Shown: in pieces, positions 12,541 to 23,366 of the stretch | Layout of the letters: every line of letters starts with the position of its first letter | Position numbering within the stretch: the stretch's first letter is position 1 | Source of the DNA: Rosa chinensis | Taxonomy: Eukaryota; Streptophyta; Magnoliopsida; Rosales; Rosaceae | Assembly: GCF_002994745.2 (NCBI RefSeq) | Contig: NC_037091.1 | Span: 8,146,001-8,210,000 of the forward strand | DNA length: 64,000 bases | Direction: 5' to 3' | Translations under genes and position numbers: made by a program | Notes under the pieces: model-generated | What the model saw: the letters and a program-made list of their open reading frames with translations, nothing else | Told to the model about the DNA's origin: nothing | The model's database searches: none

Positions 12541-13620
12541 ATGAGTAACCTGAACAAGTTGAGCTTCACACCACTAGAGACAACGGGCGTAGGATACCAC
12601 AAGTGGGTCTGTGATGTGTACTAGTATCTTAAGGCTGATGGGATCCTAAGTACGATCCAAGAGCCAAGTCAGAACGTGCTTACTCCTCAACAAGCTTCCG
12701 CCTTTGAAGCGAATAGAGCAATGAGAGAGGCCAATGAAGCTAAAGCCATAATTCTCATGACAAGGCATATGAATGACCCGATCCAGAATGAGTACCTCAA
12801 TGAGGAAGACCCCAGAAAACAATGGGTAGAACTTGAGCAATGTTTTGGCAATGTTCGTGACTCTCTGCTTCCTGATTTAGAAGTGAGATGGCATAGCCTC
12901 CGCTTTTGTGATTTCAAGTCTGTACTTGACTACAATTCGGAAGTACTTCGTATCAAGTCTCTGATGGAATTCTGTGGGCTTCTAATCACTGATACGATGT
13001 TGATCGAGAAGACTCTATCTACCTTCCCCGTCTCTGCATTGATGATAGCCAAGAACTATCCGATTGATGTTAATGCTGGACTCATCACAAGATTTCATGA
13101 GCTTATTGGTGCCATGAACGTAGCTGAAAAGCACGACAACATGCTTGTGAAGAACTATAACTCTAGACCCGTGGGAGAAAAGCCAATTCCAAAGTCTAAT
13201 TATAGTCGCGCCCCAATGGGAGGGGGCCAAGAGCGAAACCCTAAGGAAAGGGATTATTCTGGACATTCTGGTCCACATTCTCATCCCAAAGAGGAAGGAA
13301 ACTTCTAAGATAGGATTGTACGGAACCGTAGAGGTCAAAGTGTGAAGAAAGAGAGAGAGAGAGAGAGGCAGAGCCTCCAGCTATGGTGGTGGCGCCACCA
13401 AGGATCATAGCCTTCCCCAACGAGCTCTAGGCGGGCCTCGATCAAGGGAGCCTAACCATGATGATGCTTGTCTTCAGTGTGGAGCATCCAGACATTGGGC
13501 TAAAGCATGCAATACACTCCAGAATGTTGCTAACATGCAAGGGAAGCAAATTACATGGAGCAAGAATATCAAGATGATGATCTCGCTCTAAGGGTTGAAG
13601 ACTTCAAAGGCCAAGATCCA
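12541..13620 (+). pseudogene. Copia gag remnant with CCHC zinc knuckle
   Basis: A frame opening with MSNLNKLSFTPLE at 12541 meets a stop after HKWVCDVY. It then continues as a 210-residue open stretch (12676-13308) typical of copia gag: KQWVELEQCF, LLPDLEVRWHSL, EFCGLLITDTMLIEKTLSTF. A frameshift follows, then CLQCGASRHWAKAC, a CX2CX4HX4C zinc knuckle, at about 13470-13512. Gag packages the element RNA. The early nonsense codon and frameshift make it non-functional. Confidence 0.8.
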
Positions 13621-13919
13621 GAGACTGGCGATTTTGATTAAGTCTTTTTATTTTCCAAGAGCTGTAATGGGCAATTGCCATATATTTTTGTAGTAGATGC
13701 CAATGGTTTAGCCTTTCTTCAAAGTAGACTCACCCAAAGTAAGTGTGATGTCTAGGAGGGTTCTGGGATTAGAGATACTTAAGAAAGCTTTGCTCTACCG
13801 ATATCTCTCTAATCACCTGGTCACATTTATTTTGGAGTTACCGAAAGAACCAGTTAGACGACTACCATTGTTTTGCATTAGCTAGCATTTTGGATTAGAT
13901 TTTCTTTAGTCAAAGAGAC

Positions 13920-16430
13920 AATGATGTACTTCCATTGGCTTATGAATAAAATTTTGAGTTCTTTTCATTATGACTCCATTTTGATTCGAGTATATTACTT
14001 TGTGACTACGATGGCTGGGCCATCAGTATTAATTCAAGGACATGGAATAGCCCAAGTTCCCCTGCCAAATGGCACCTTGAATACTGTCATAGAAACTCTC
14101 TATGCTCCTAGGGCAAATCGCACCTATGAATAGCCAACGGATTCCATGGGAAAATGCTTGTAGAGAACGGAAATGATGTTCCTTTGCAATACCTCTAATG
14201 ATTGCCAACAAAGGAGCATCTTAGAGAAGTTTATGTGTCTCTCTAGTGGACTCTATGTCACTATTCTAGCTATTAAATCCAATAAAAGTTTGAGAGAAGA
14301 TCTCTTGGATATAGACACATAATGGCTTTGTCACGACAGGATAGGGCATCCTAGTCATGATGATCTGTCTACTAAAGATTTCACACGGACATCTATTGTT
14401 TCGAGTGAAACGAAGCATGAATCAAAAGTTGATTCATGGACTAAGTGTGACCGCCGCTGCTGCCTCTGGCACCGCCGCCGTCCACCACCAGCCTAGGGCT
14501 AGCACAGTCCCTAACCATGACGCCATGGATGGCATCCATCATGGTGATGGCACCCCAGGTGATGCTTCAATCACTAACTTTGCTTCAAATAGCGTTTCAG
14601 ACGCTCAGGCCCAACCACAATCCTCATTGGTTGCTTCTAAGGCCTATCGCTCAATTTATAGAGCCTGTTCCTCAGGGAAATTAGGACTAAGACCGTCCTA
14701 TGGCAAGGAAATGAATATACTCATTCTGTTCTTACATAGAGTCTGTGGGGATTTTGTGGACAAGTTCAACCAACTAGCGGACATTTAAATATCTGATGAT
14801 GTTGGTTGACACGCAAACACACTGGTCATGTGTTGTGCCATTGTCCACCTGTAAATGTTGTTTATGCTATACTCCTAGCACATATCGTATGACAACGGGC
14901 TCACTCCCCGGATCATCCTATTTCGTCAATTGGACTTGACAATGCTAGAGAGTTTACATCGAAGACTTTCAATGGTTATTGCATTGGGACTGATGTTGGA
15001 CATCATATTCCCATGAACACACCCAAACGGTCTCGTGAAAACGACTACGATGGTAGTGCGGATATTGGTAATGCGCACCTATCTCCTTAAATCCGCTTGG
15101 GTGATCCAATATCGCATGCAACTATGCTAATTTGTCTACGACCCACCGCCACTCACTCTACCTCTGCGTTACAACTAGTGACTGGGTACAAGTATCGTAC
15201 TTACTCATCTTTGAGTGTGTCATTTATGTGCCAATTGCACCACCACAGTGCCCTATGATGGGTCCTTACAAACGAATGGGCCACTACATTGGATTTGAGA
15301 CTCCAACAATTGTCTGCCACTTAATGCCCTTGCAAGGCGATCTCCTTACCACTAGATTTGCGGATTGTCACTTTGATGAGACAGTCTTCCCGTCATTAGG
15401 GGGAGATAAGAATACAGGTGTTCAGCAGGAATGACATAAATTGTCGTGGTCTGTCCCCACTATGTCTCATCTCGATCCCTACTAAAGTGACGAGATCACA
15501 CATATCTACTGCAAGCATGCCTGCAAGGATGGACGTCCCTATGAGAGGATGTAGCGCCACTCTATACGGAGGTAGCCATGGTGCCAACGCCAAAGAAAGT
15601 GGCACTCTGGCGTTACAGGCCATGGCCCTAGCTAGGATGCGCAGGAGGCCCGTGGGTTCGAATGATACTTTGGCACATTCCAATCCTTTCATCATCAAGA
15701 CTCAAAATTCGTTTCATGAGAATCTTCTTGATTATGGTTATTGTTGGGGGACGCCTCAACGTTAAAACATATTCCTAAGAATATAGAGCTCTATCAAAAT
15801 TACACTGGTGTACATGAGACATGGGATAGAAACTCCATCATAATTGATGATGTAGTTGAGCATTTCGTTGCGCATGAGTTTGTTGAGTCCGATGATATCG
15901 AACCACGCTCCGTTAATGAATTAATATCAATGTAGAGAAATCTGGCCTAAATGGAAAGATGCGATCCAGATTAAGTTAGATTCTCTAACGAAGAGGAAGG
16001 TTTTTGAGCTAGTGATGCCAACACCTCCTAACATAAAACCTATTGACTAATGGGTCTTCGTTAGAAAGCGTGATGAGAAAAAGAGATGGTAATCTCACCT
16101 TATGGCACAAGGCTTCTCACAAAACGCCCTGGAATCGACTACAATGAGACATATTCTCTCGTAATGGATGTCATTGCACTCCACTACCCTGTTAGTTTGG
16201 TAGTTTCTGAATAACTGAACATGCAGCTTATAAATGTGGTCACTACGTACCTCTATGGGGATCTAGATACAAAATATACATGAAGGTTCATGGTGAACTC
16301 CATTTACCCAAGTCAAGTGGCTCTAGACCACGGAGCGCGTTTGCAAGAAGATTGAAACGCTCACTAAAGTGATTACTTGATTGGGAAGGGATATGCCCGC
16401 GCGTTTCCATAACAAGTTCTTATGCATTTA
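13920..16430 (+). pseudogene. Copia protease/integrase and N-terminal reverse transcriptase remnants
   Basis: Scattered frames recall copia pol. An integrase-like cysteine-rich linker region lies near 14650-14700 (RACSSGKLGLRPS). Short integrase-core echoes lie at 14790-15120. A reverse transcriptase start, WPKWKDAIQIKLDSL then VFELVMPTP, begins around 15950, followed by WVFVRKRDEK and LIGKGYA near 16380. Frame changes and stops occur every few hundred bases. A proline/alanine-rich stretch around 14440-14520 (TAAAASGTAAVHHQPRAS) is part of the same polyprotein. Confidence 0.7.
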
Positions 16431-17955
16431 TTGAAAACATAGGGTGTTTGGTGTGGTTCAAAGACCTTATTGATATGCAGCATTTTCTATCTTTTGGAGA
16501 AGATCTTTATGTCCGCCTAGCACACTCAGAACTAGGTAAATGATAATAGCTCTTGCACAACTCATATGCCAGTAATTTTCATTTGTATTGTAAGTTGATT
16601 TTGTTCTTTCTTTTTAGGTGAAGGAAAGGCGATAAAGTTAATTGCTAGCCTTACAGCTATTGGATTTATGAGTATCTTGGTTGCTATAGTCTTCAGTTTG
16701 CACAGGTGGCGTGTAACCAAAAGCGTAAGAGAATTAGATGAGGGGATCAATTAATTTAGCACATTATAAGAATTCATTATTTATTATCTGTTACCCAAAT
16801 GCTGCTTCTGGTTCAGTTCCAACTCTCTGTTTGATAGTTTTATTTGCACAATCAGAACACGTTAAATTAACAGCACGACACTTGGGATCAACTAGTATGA
16901 TTAAGATTCATAGAGACGGTCTTCGAGAATATATAGGGAAGCATGATCCCTCAGAGCTAAAGATATATGATTTTGATAGCATACTAATCGCCACAGATAG
17001 CTTCAGCATCACAAACAAACTTGGGCAAGGAGGCTTTGGCCCAGTTTATAAGGTATTTTCTTTGCTAAGCAAAACATATATAGCACTTCAGAAGGTTCAA
17101 GATATAGACATGCATGCAATGACTAATTTGTGGACATCGTGTAGGGGATGCTACCAGAAGGGAAGGAAATAGCAGTAAAAAGACTTTCTACTAGCTCAGG
17201 ACAAGGTGTCGAAGAGTTCAAGAATGAGATGTTGTTGATCTCTAATCTTCAACACAAAAACCTGGTTAGGATGATGGGCTGCTGTGTAAAAGAGGATGAG
17301 AAGTTACTGATTTACGAGTTTATGGCAAACAAAAGCTTGGATACTTTTCTGTATGGTTAGTTTCACTAGTGTTTTATTTTAGCTGCAGTACGTTACTCAT
17401 CTTTACCTATATTCCTTTTAATATAAATATACATGAAAAGTTCTAGCATATAGTTATGAAGAATTCACATGAACTAAATTTACCAAGTCACAAATTATCA
17501 TAGAGTTTGATTGAGGAAGACATTAAGCCCTGCAAGTTTAATGCTCACCACTATCAAATATTTTGTTTGTATGTTCAGTTCAAATCTGTATTTTGTATTC
17601 ACCACATTTCGTACAAATATCTCTATTTTTTAATAATAAAAAGTGTAGAAATCTAATTATATTTAAGGTTAGAAGTCTAGTGATCATCAATGTTTCTTTG
17701 TTACGGGCATAGGAAATATGAATAGCATTACCAGTCTAACTGGGTCCATTGAATATTTGATTAGATTCAATGAAGAGAGCAGTGCTTAATTGGGCTACAC
17801 GCTTTAATATTATTCACGGTGTTGCTAGAGGGCTTCTTTATCTTCATCATGATTCCTACGTGAAGGTGATACATAGAGATTTAAAAGTCAGTAACATTCT
17901 CTTGGATGAGAAAATGAATCCAAAAATCTCAGATTTTGGATTTGGACGTTCTATC
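16430..17955 (+). pseudogene. S-domain (G-type lectin) receptor-like kinase fragment with introns, embedded in copia RT
   Basis: Five exon-like segments are visible. 16430-16535 has GCLVWFKDLIDMQHF and DLYVRLAHSELG, the end of the PAN/S-domain ectodomain. 16618-16724 holds a transmembrane segment (LIASLTAIGFMSILVAIVF). About 16870-17052 has [11 protein letters not shown], the glycine loop. 17145-17355 has [18 protein letters not shown] and [18 protein letters not shown]. About 17765-17955 has [15 protein letters not shown] and [11 protein letters not shown] and AG edges fit the intervening introns. Kinase subdomains VIII-XI, the lectin domain and the start are missing. It is flanked directly by copia reverse transcriptase sequence on both sides, so it is a DNA-level insertion. 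Confidence 0.88.
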
Positions 17956-18625
17956 GCGGTTCATGTTCGACATGATCTTTATTGGAAGCCCTTAAAGAGT
18001 TAGGGGAAACCGCTGAACACTTGAAATCCAAGTTGAGATGAAGAATTTTGGGAGAACACGATTATGTCTCGATTTGGAACTTGAGCATTGTGTTGATAGA
18101 TGCTTAGGCATTTTGACAAGGTCAAACCTTCAAGCACCCACATGATCGTCCGTAGTCTTGATCCTGAAAATGATCCTCTTCGTCTGAAGGATGATGAGGA
18201 AGATGTGCTAGGGGCAAAAGTGCCTTACTTGAGTATAATAGGCGCATTATTGTACTTAGCTCAATGCACAAGACCGGACATCTCATTTGCAGTAAACTTG
18301 TTAGCTAAGGTATAGCTCTGCTCCAACGCGATGCCATTAACTTGGTGTAAAAGATATCTTTCGGTACTTGAGATGTACGATTGATATGTGTTTGTTCTAT
18401 CCCTACAGAGAGACGATGGATTCAGACCCATCACACACTAGGAACGCCACTAACAATGGCCTGCGTCCTCTATCCCCATCCCAAAACGACATGTGTTTTG
18501 GAAGGTTTTGCTGATGTTGGGTATCTCTCTGACCCACACAAAAGTCTTCTCAAACTGCTTAAGTGTTCACCATGGGTAAATACCGTGATATCTTGGAGGT
18601 CTACAGAATAGACCATAGTCGCTAT
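17956..18625 (+). pseudogene. Copia reverse transcriptase C-terminus and RNase H remnant
   Basis: Copia pol resumes right after the kinase insert: IAVHV-HDL (the degraded YVDD-type box), GETAEHLKSKL, then YLSIIGALLYLAQCTRPDIS and FAVNLLAKV (18100-18315). FADVGYLSDPHKS and ISWRSTE follow at about 18500-18610. These are hallmarks of the copia RT tail and RNase H. Stops and shifts interrupt it. Confidence 0.8.
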
Positions 18626-19133
18626 ATCTTCGAACAATATTGCTCTTCATAAAGAGATTCGTGAATGTATATGGATTGAATTCATAATTACGCATGTTTG
18701 AACAATTATGGTTTGAAGTCTACCACAGATGAGCCTACGAGCATTTAGGATAATGCAGCTTATCTTCAATAAGTGAAGCAAGGCTATATCAAAAGTGACA
18801 ACACCAAGGATAATCAGCAACAACAGACTCTCTTCAAGATCAAAGTGAACTAGATCCAATTTGAGGACAGTGTCATAGGCTTGCTCACTAAGTTATTGCC
18901 TAAATTCCACTTTCGAGAAACATGTTGGTAGCATCATTTGCAGAAGTTATCTGAGCTCCCATGACCGTAGTCATCAGGGGAAGTACGTATATGGTCTCGA
19001 AACGTGAAGGGTGTGTTGTGCTTTTTTTCCCCTTCGACCGAGGTTATTTTTGTCCCACAGAGTTTTTGTTACTCGGCAAAGTTTTTAATGAGGCAACGAG
19101 AGGAGCATCACATTTGGGTTACACAAGGGGGAG

Positions 19134-19367
19134 TGTTTAAGTAAATCCAAATTGTGTCTGCCCCAAACTCTAGGTTACTTGACCTAGTGGTAATAGGGTT
19201 TTAATTAGAGATAATCTCGGAGAATATCTTAGAGATATTCATTCATTGTATGATACCTTTCCTTGTACGATTTAGATTCTATGCATTGTAATCCTCTATA
19301 TAAAGAAGCCCCTATTATCAATGAGAACACACAGCAATCCTCTCTCAAATATCGTTTCCCTAAAACA
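19134..19367 (+). repeat. 3' LTR of the copia element
   Basis: A 234-bp LTR preceded by the polypurine tract CAAGGGGGAG and followed by the TSD GTCTT. It differs from the 5' LTR by about fifteen positions, including a small block around its TATA region. Confidence 0.92.
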
Positions 19368-19545
19368 GTCTTAATGTAGTTAAATAATAGTATATTTCAT
19401 GGTTTTTTAGTTTAAGGATATTTTAGGTAATTAAGGTTGTGTATTTAGTAAAATATTAGAATGAGAAATTAAATGGTACGTATATTGAGTAAGGAGTGTG
19501 TATTAAGTAATTAGGGGTGTGTATTTAAAACTTCTCTTTTGGCGG

Positions 19546-20132
19546 TTAAAAGATTTTTATTAAATTGCAAACATAAACTTACAAAAACAATACCCAAATA
19601 TGGGCCAAAATTACATAAGCAAAGGAAGTAAATAACAAAACCCAGCAACAAGTCATTGGGCTTGTAACCAGCCTACTTACAAAACCCAACAGAATGGGAG
19701 ACTGATTGTGTCGTTGCCGCCAACAATCGAGTCACCGCGTGACACAACAACGTCACGAGAGTTGCAACCAAAGATTGAGAAGCCGGCCAAATCTTTCCAG
19801 AATATGAATACCAAACCAGATCCCAACACAAGAACTTTGCAATCCAAATCCCAAAATCATATAAAACATCAACAAAACCCATCAGCAAATCGAATTTTGA
19901 ATTTCGATAATTTCCTTTATTATCTTAATAAGTAGTAGGAAATCTCCATGGTAGAAACCTTTTATTAAAGAAACTTAAGAAAGACTACAAACTTCAATTA
20001 ATCCAAGGTTTAATTTCCATACTTAATTACTTCCACATGCATGGACCCAATATTTTATTAGTATAGCACATACACACAGGAGTAATTTTTTATTTTATTT
20101 ATTTTTGTTTAAATAAAAAAAGAATTTTGCGC
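19546..20132. other. Spacer downstream of the MLP-like pseudogene; no gene seen
   Basis: AT-rich sequence. Short open frames at 19673-19935 on both strands have no recognisable domain. It presumably includes the 3' untranslated part of the MLP-like gene. Confidence 0.4.
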
Positions 20133-20738
20133 TTATAGATATTCTTGGCTACTAGGGTGAACATCAAAATCTTTGACGAGATCCAGTATGAGCTGGAGCT
20201 TGGTATGTGGCTCCGGAACTTTGTCATGCAGCTTCTCATATTCCAGAGTCCAGTGAACACGGGTTCCCTCTTCTTCTCCTTTTCCTTTTGTGGTGGCTTC
20301 ACAACTTCTCTTGAAGCTCTTGTAATACTGCAGCAAGTATCCATCGATAACTCTATAAGTTACCGAATTTCTTTCGATGTCTACGGCTTCAAGCAACTCC
20401 TTGCCAGCTCTAGCATTCCCATCTGCAAATTTCGATCATAAGGTTAATAATTAGTTATAAACAATGCTAGGGTTCTATTTATTTAATTTATGCAATTGAT
20501 TTATGACAAAATTGAACAATATTAACTTGGATATATCAAATCAAAACCTTAATTACTTAGAACATAATTCCAGGAGATGACTTCCCCAGTCACCTTCAAG
20601 CAATTCACAACTCACAACTTTATCAGGACTGGTATTCGATAACATGTGTGTTTTCGGCGTTATGAATTCAAAGAATCTTTCAGCAGGAGCCTTGATTTCA
20701 ATATCCACCTCCTGCTTACCGAACCTAGATGACGACAT
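20133..20738 (-). pseudogene. MLP-like (major latex protein, Bet v 1 superfamily) gene, frameshifted
   Basis: Exon 1 (20738-20557) starts MSSSRFGKQEVDIEIKAPAE and contains KVVSCELLEGDWG. The intron runs from GTAATT to TTTGCAG, and exon 2 (20422-20133) gives DGNARAGKELLEAVDIERNS, then VIDGYLLQYYKSFK, VHWTLEYEKLHDKVPEPHT and LDLVKDFDVH. The single intron after the WNYV region matches MLP genes, and full length would be about 150 residues. After GDWG the reading frame is lost. The expected VISWNYVL is present in another frame, so several bases are missing and the gene reads into a stop. The family binds small hydrophobic ligands in the cytosol. The defect makes this copy probably inactive. Confidence 0.85.
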
Positions 20739-20739
20739 T

Positions 20740-23346
20740 GGTCCCCCTAAAACTTGTTAGCTGGAATAATATTTGGCCAGACAGGAGGAGCAGCAAGCCA
20801 GCAACTGCACTATACTGGTGTTTTTGAAGAAAACTTGCTAGCTTTGTCCTGGCATTTAAAGAAAAAGTTATAGATAGTCTCCAAGAGAGAGGTAAGCTTT
20901 GTCCTTGCATTTAAAGAAAAACTTGCTGCCTTCGGCTTTAATAGTACGAGCTGGGTTGGCGAATGTCTGCTTCAGTGGAGATAAGCTCAAGGTTAGTGAC
21001 CGGCCGGCCATAATTAGGTGGCACATTGAGAGTTAGAGACGTAGAGTACACAGTTTGAAGTTGAGGTCTTAGTTGATGAGACACGTACATGACCTGTCTC
21101 ACATCATCACGATAGACCAATATGATGTAAAGGGGATCGATGCAAATTTTTTCTCATTTACATGCGTTTCAATATGATTTAATTATGAGTCTCTTTTTAT
21201 ATTTCATCTCTATAAATAATTAAATCAAATCGAAAATCATTTACTCATGCAAAGTTGACATCTAACTAAAGCAAAGTTGACATCTAACAAAACATGCTTC
21301 CACTTGTAAACCTAAGCCAATTCAATGTCTTTTATTATTGATCATAGGCTGCAGTCACACCAGATCACTCTTCATGAAGGCGAGGAAAACGTGAATCACA
21401 GCTCTAGCCATTCTGTTATAGCCCTCTCTAGAAAATCATAGTATTTTTGTTATAGCTTCTAGAGTTTTGTAAAAGATTCTTCTCCCAGTTTTCAGGAATT
21501 AAGTTGAGATTCTTTGAGTATAAATACGATCAGTTGTAACAGATTTGAGCAATGAAATGAAAATATCTCTTTGAGCTTTCTCTCTCTGGTTTTCTTCATT
21601 TATTACCACCATGACTTCATCAACAATGGAGCTAGGAATATTCATACTAGAGCAAAAGGCTCCAATCACTTGACCACGAAAATCATGAAAAACTTGGATG
21701 CTAATTCAAGAAAACCAAAATATAGAAATTGATGATCTGCAAATTAACGAAGTTTTAATAAGTAAATTTCTTCTATATGGGCTGACACCACTAATTTCAT
21801 ATATAAGAATGCAGAAACATAACCAGTTGAAGAAGATTTGGTTTGTCCAAAAAATTTCTCATGTGAGAGAAATGAATCCAACTCCTTATGAGTTCATGCA
21901 CACTAGGATCTGATTATAATTTTCATGGTAGTATAGCCAATAAATTTTGAATTTTGAATTTTTTGAAAGACCAGAACTTAATTGAAGGACTGGATTCAAA
22001 GAATTGGACTAAAGTGTGCGAGTCTTTGAACAATGCTAGGCATTTTGCTCTGTTTCACTCTGCTCTTTTGGTGCCTACTGTGTAATCGTTTCTTTCTTTG
22101 GCTCCTATTCTATTTTCTATTTGACATTGACAGTTTTGTGGATATGTTTATGCTGATTATATGTAGGGAGAAAGTAATGGCGGTACTGGTTAAGTAGCCA
22201 CTCTCATTTTTCATCAATTTAATTGCTGATACGCATATGTTTTTGACTTTTTGCCAATTTGGATTCTGGAGCCTGGAATCTCATCTCGCTTGGGTATTTG
22301 GGGCTTTAATTTGGGATCGGGTATCTAGGGTTTTCTTCTTTAGTGGTTTGCAAATTTGGTTATTGGGTTATTCTGCACAGAGATTTTATGTGGATTACAG
22401 AAAGGTTGGAACTGGGTTTCTTTGTTTGTATTCATTCCTGTATTGTTCTTTGTTTCCCCTAAATGCATGCAATGAAAAGGAAATCGTAAATAGGCACTCT
22501 ATGGCCCTTGAAAATAAAGAGATGCATAAAATGAAATTAACTTCAAACATTTAAATGTTAATCTTTACAGTCATTTTCATTGCTAAGATTTCCATATTTT
22601 GGTCTTCGCATTGCAGAAAGACTGTCCTTATGGACTAAGCAAGTATAATACATTAGATAAAATACAGTACTTGCTTATTATGTGTACATTGAAAACTGAA
22701 ACACAGTACCTTTCAAAGGCATACTAGCCTAGCTGGCTCCTTCCCGCGCGGTTGAAATTGAATCAGTATTCTGTGTTGCACGTAACAACACCCAGCAATG
22801 TCTAAACAATTGTTACAACATTATCTAGATATGTTGGGGAGAAAGTTGGTTATTATATAATTTTTTTGTCTGTAAATGGCATTGCCTGGCCTTTTTAAAT
22901 GTTCACTGTTATACATATTTAATGTCATATATATTGTTATATATAACTTGATGATCTAATCCCCTTTTGCTCTGCCAAACCATGATTAATATGTGTTATT
23001 ACTCGCTAATATTTTTCTCCCTATCGTTTTGACTTATACTTTTCTGGTTTGATTTTGTGTAAGATTTTAAAAGTTTTCAGTATTTTACTTTTCAGGAAAT
23101 TTTGATTTTGAAGCATAAGATTTAATCTTATTGAAGCGGTTTTATGCCATATATGTTTAAAGGACGACCAGGTGCTGTTATAGTATACATGACTGAGTGA
23201 GAGGATATCAGCTGTTGGAGGAATCAACTTAAATCCCATCCTCTTTTAGGTGATCCCTAACAGGGTTTTGCTTATAATCTATCATGGGTCAATGGCCACG
23301 TCTGAATAAGTTAGTTTATCTCAATATCTGCCTTTACATCAATATT
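20740..23346. other. Long spacer; one LTR-like patch, no gene recognised
   Basis: Sequence around 21395-21605 resembles the end of a copia LTR: TATAAATA-type box near 21520, then a pyrimidine-rich stretch. No paired copy, primer site or TSD was found. Small frames at 20938-21120 (minus) and 22237-22554 (plus) have no identifiable domain. The rest is AT-rich, perhaps intron or spacer of the neighbouring myosin pseudogene. Confidence 0.3.
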
Positions 23347-23366
23347 AACTCAACCTTTATATCATG

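Larger units (their letters stand above)
11361..19367 (+). mobile_element. Ty1/copia LTR retrotransposon, degenerate, with a receptor-kinase insert
   Basis: Two LTRs (11361-11593 and 19134-19367) start TGTTTAAG and end TAAAACA, flanked by an exact 5-bp duplication GTCTT (11356-11360 and 19368-19372). The LTRs differ by roughly fifteen changes by eye. The sequence after the 5' LTR, CGTTATCAGCACGA, is the likely primer-binding site. The purine tract CAAGGGGGAG lies just before the 3' LTR. Gag, protease/integrase, reverse transcriptase and RNase H remnants follow in copia order but carry many stops and frameshifts. Confidence 0.93.
10640..19536. mobile_element. Non-autonomous MULE-type element split by a copia retrotransposon
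   Basis: The ends GAGAAATTTTAAATACACAC (10640) and the inverted GTGTGTATTTAAAACTTCTC (to 19536) form TIRs, followed inward by further inverted TACTTAATACACA motifs. A 9-bp duplication, TTTTGGTGG at 10631-10639 and TTTTGGCGG at 19537-19545 (one mismatch), fits the MULE class. Removing the copia element and its TSD leaves about 885 bp of AT-rich DNA without genes. Confidence 0.8.

Noticed and set aside
16738..17360. A functional receptor kinase gene
   Set aside because: No start, lectin domain or kinase subdomains VIII-XI. It is embedded between the halves of a copia RT.
20938..21120. Minus-strand 60-codon frame upstream of the MLP-like gene
   Set aside because: It looks somewhat protein-like but has no family I recognise and no splice or promoter support.
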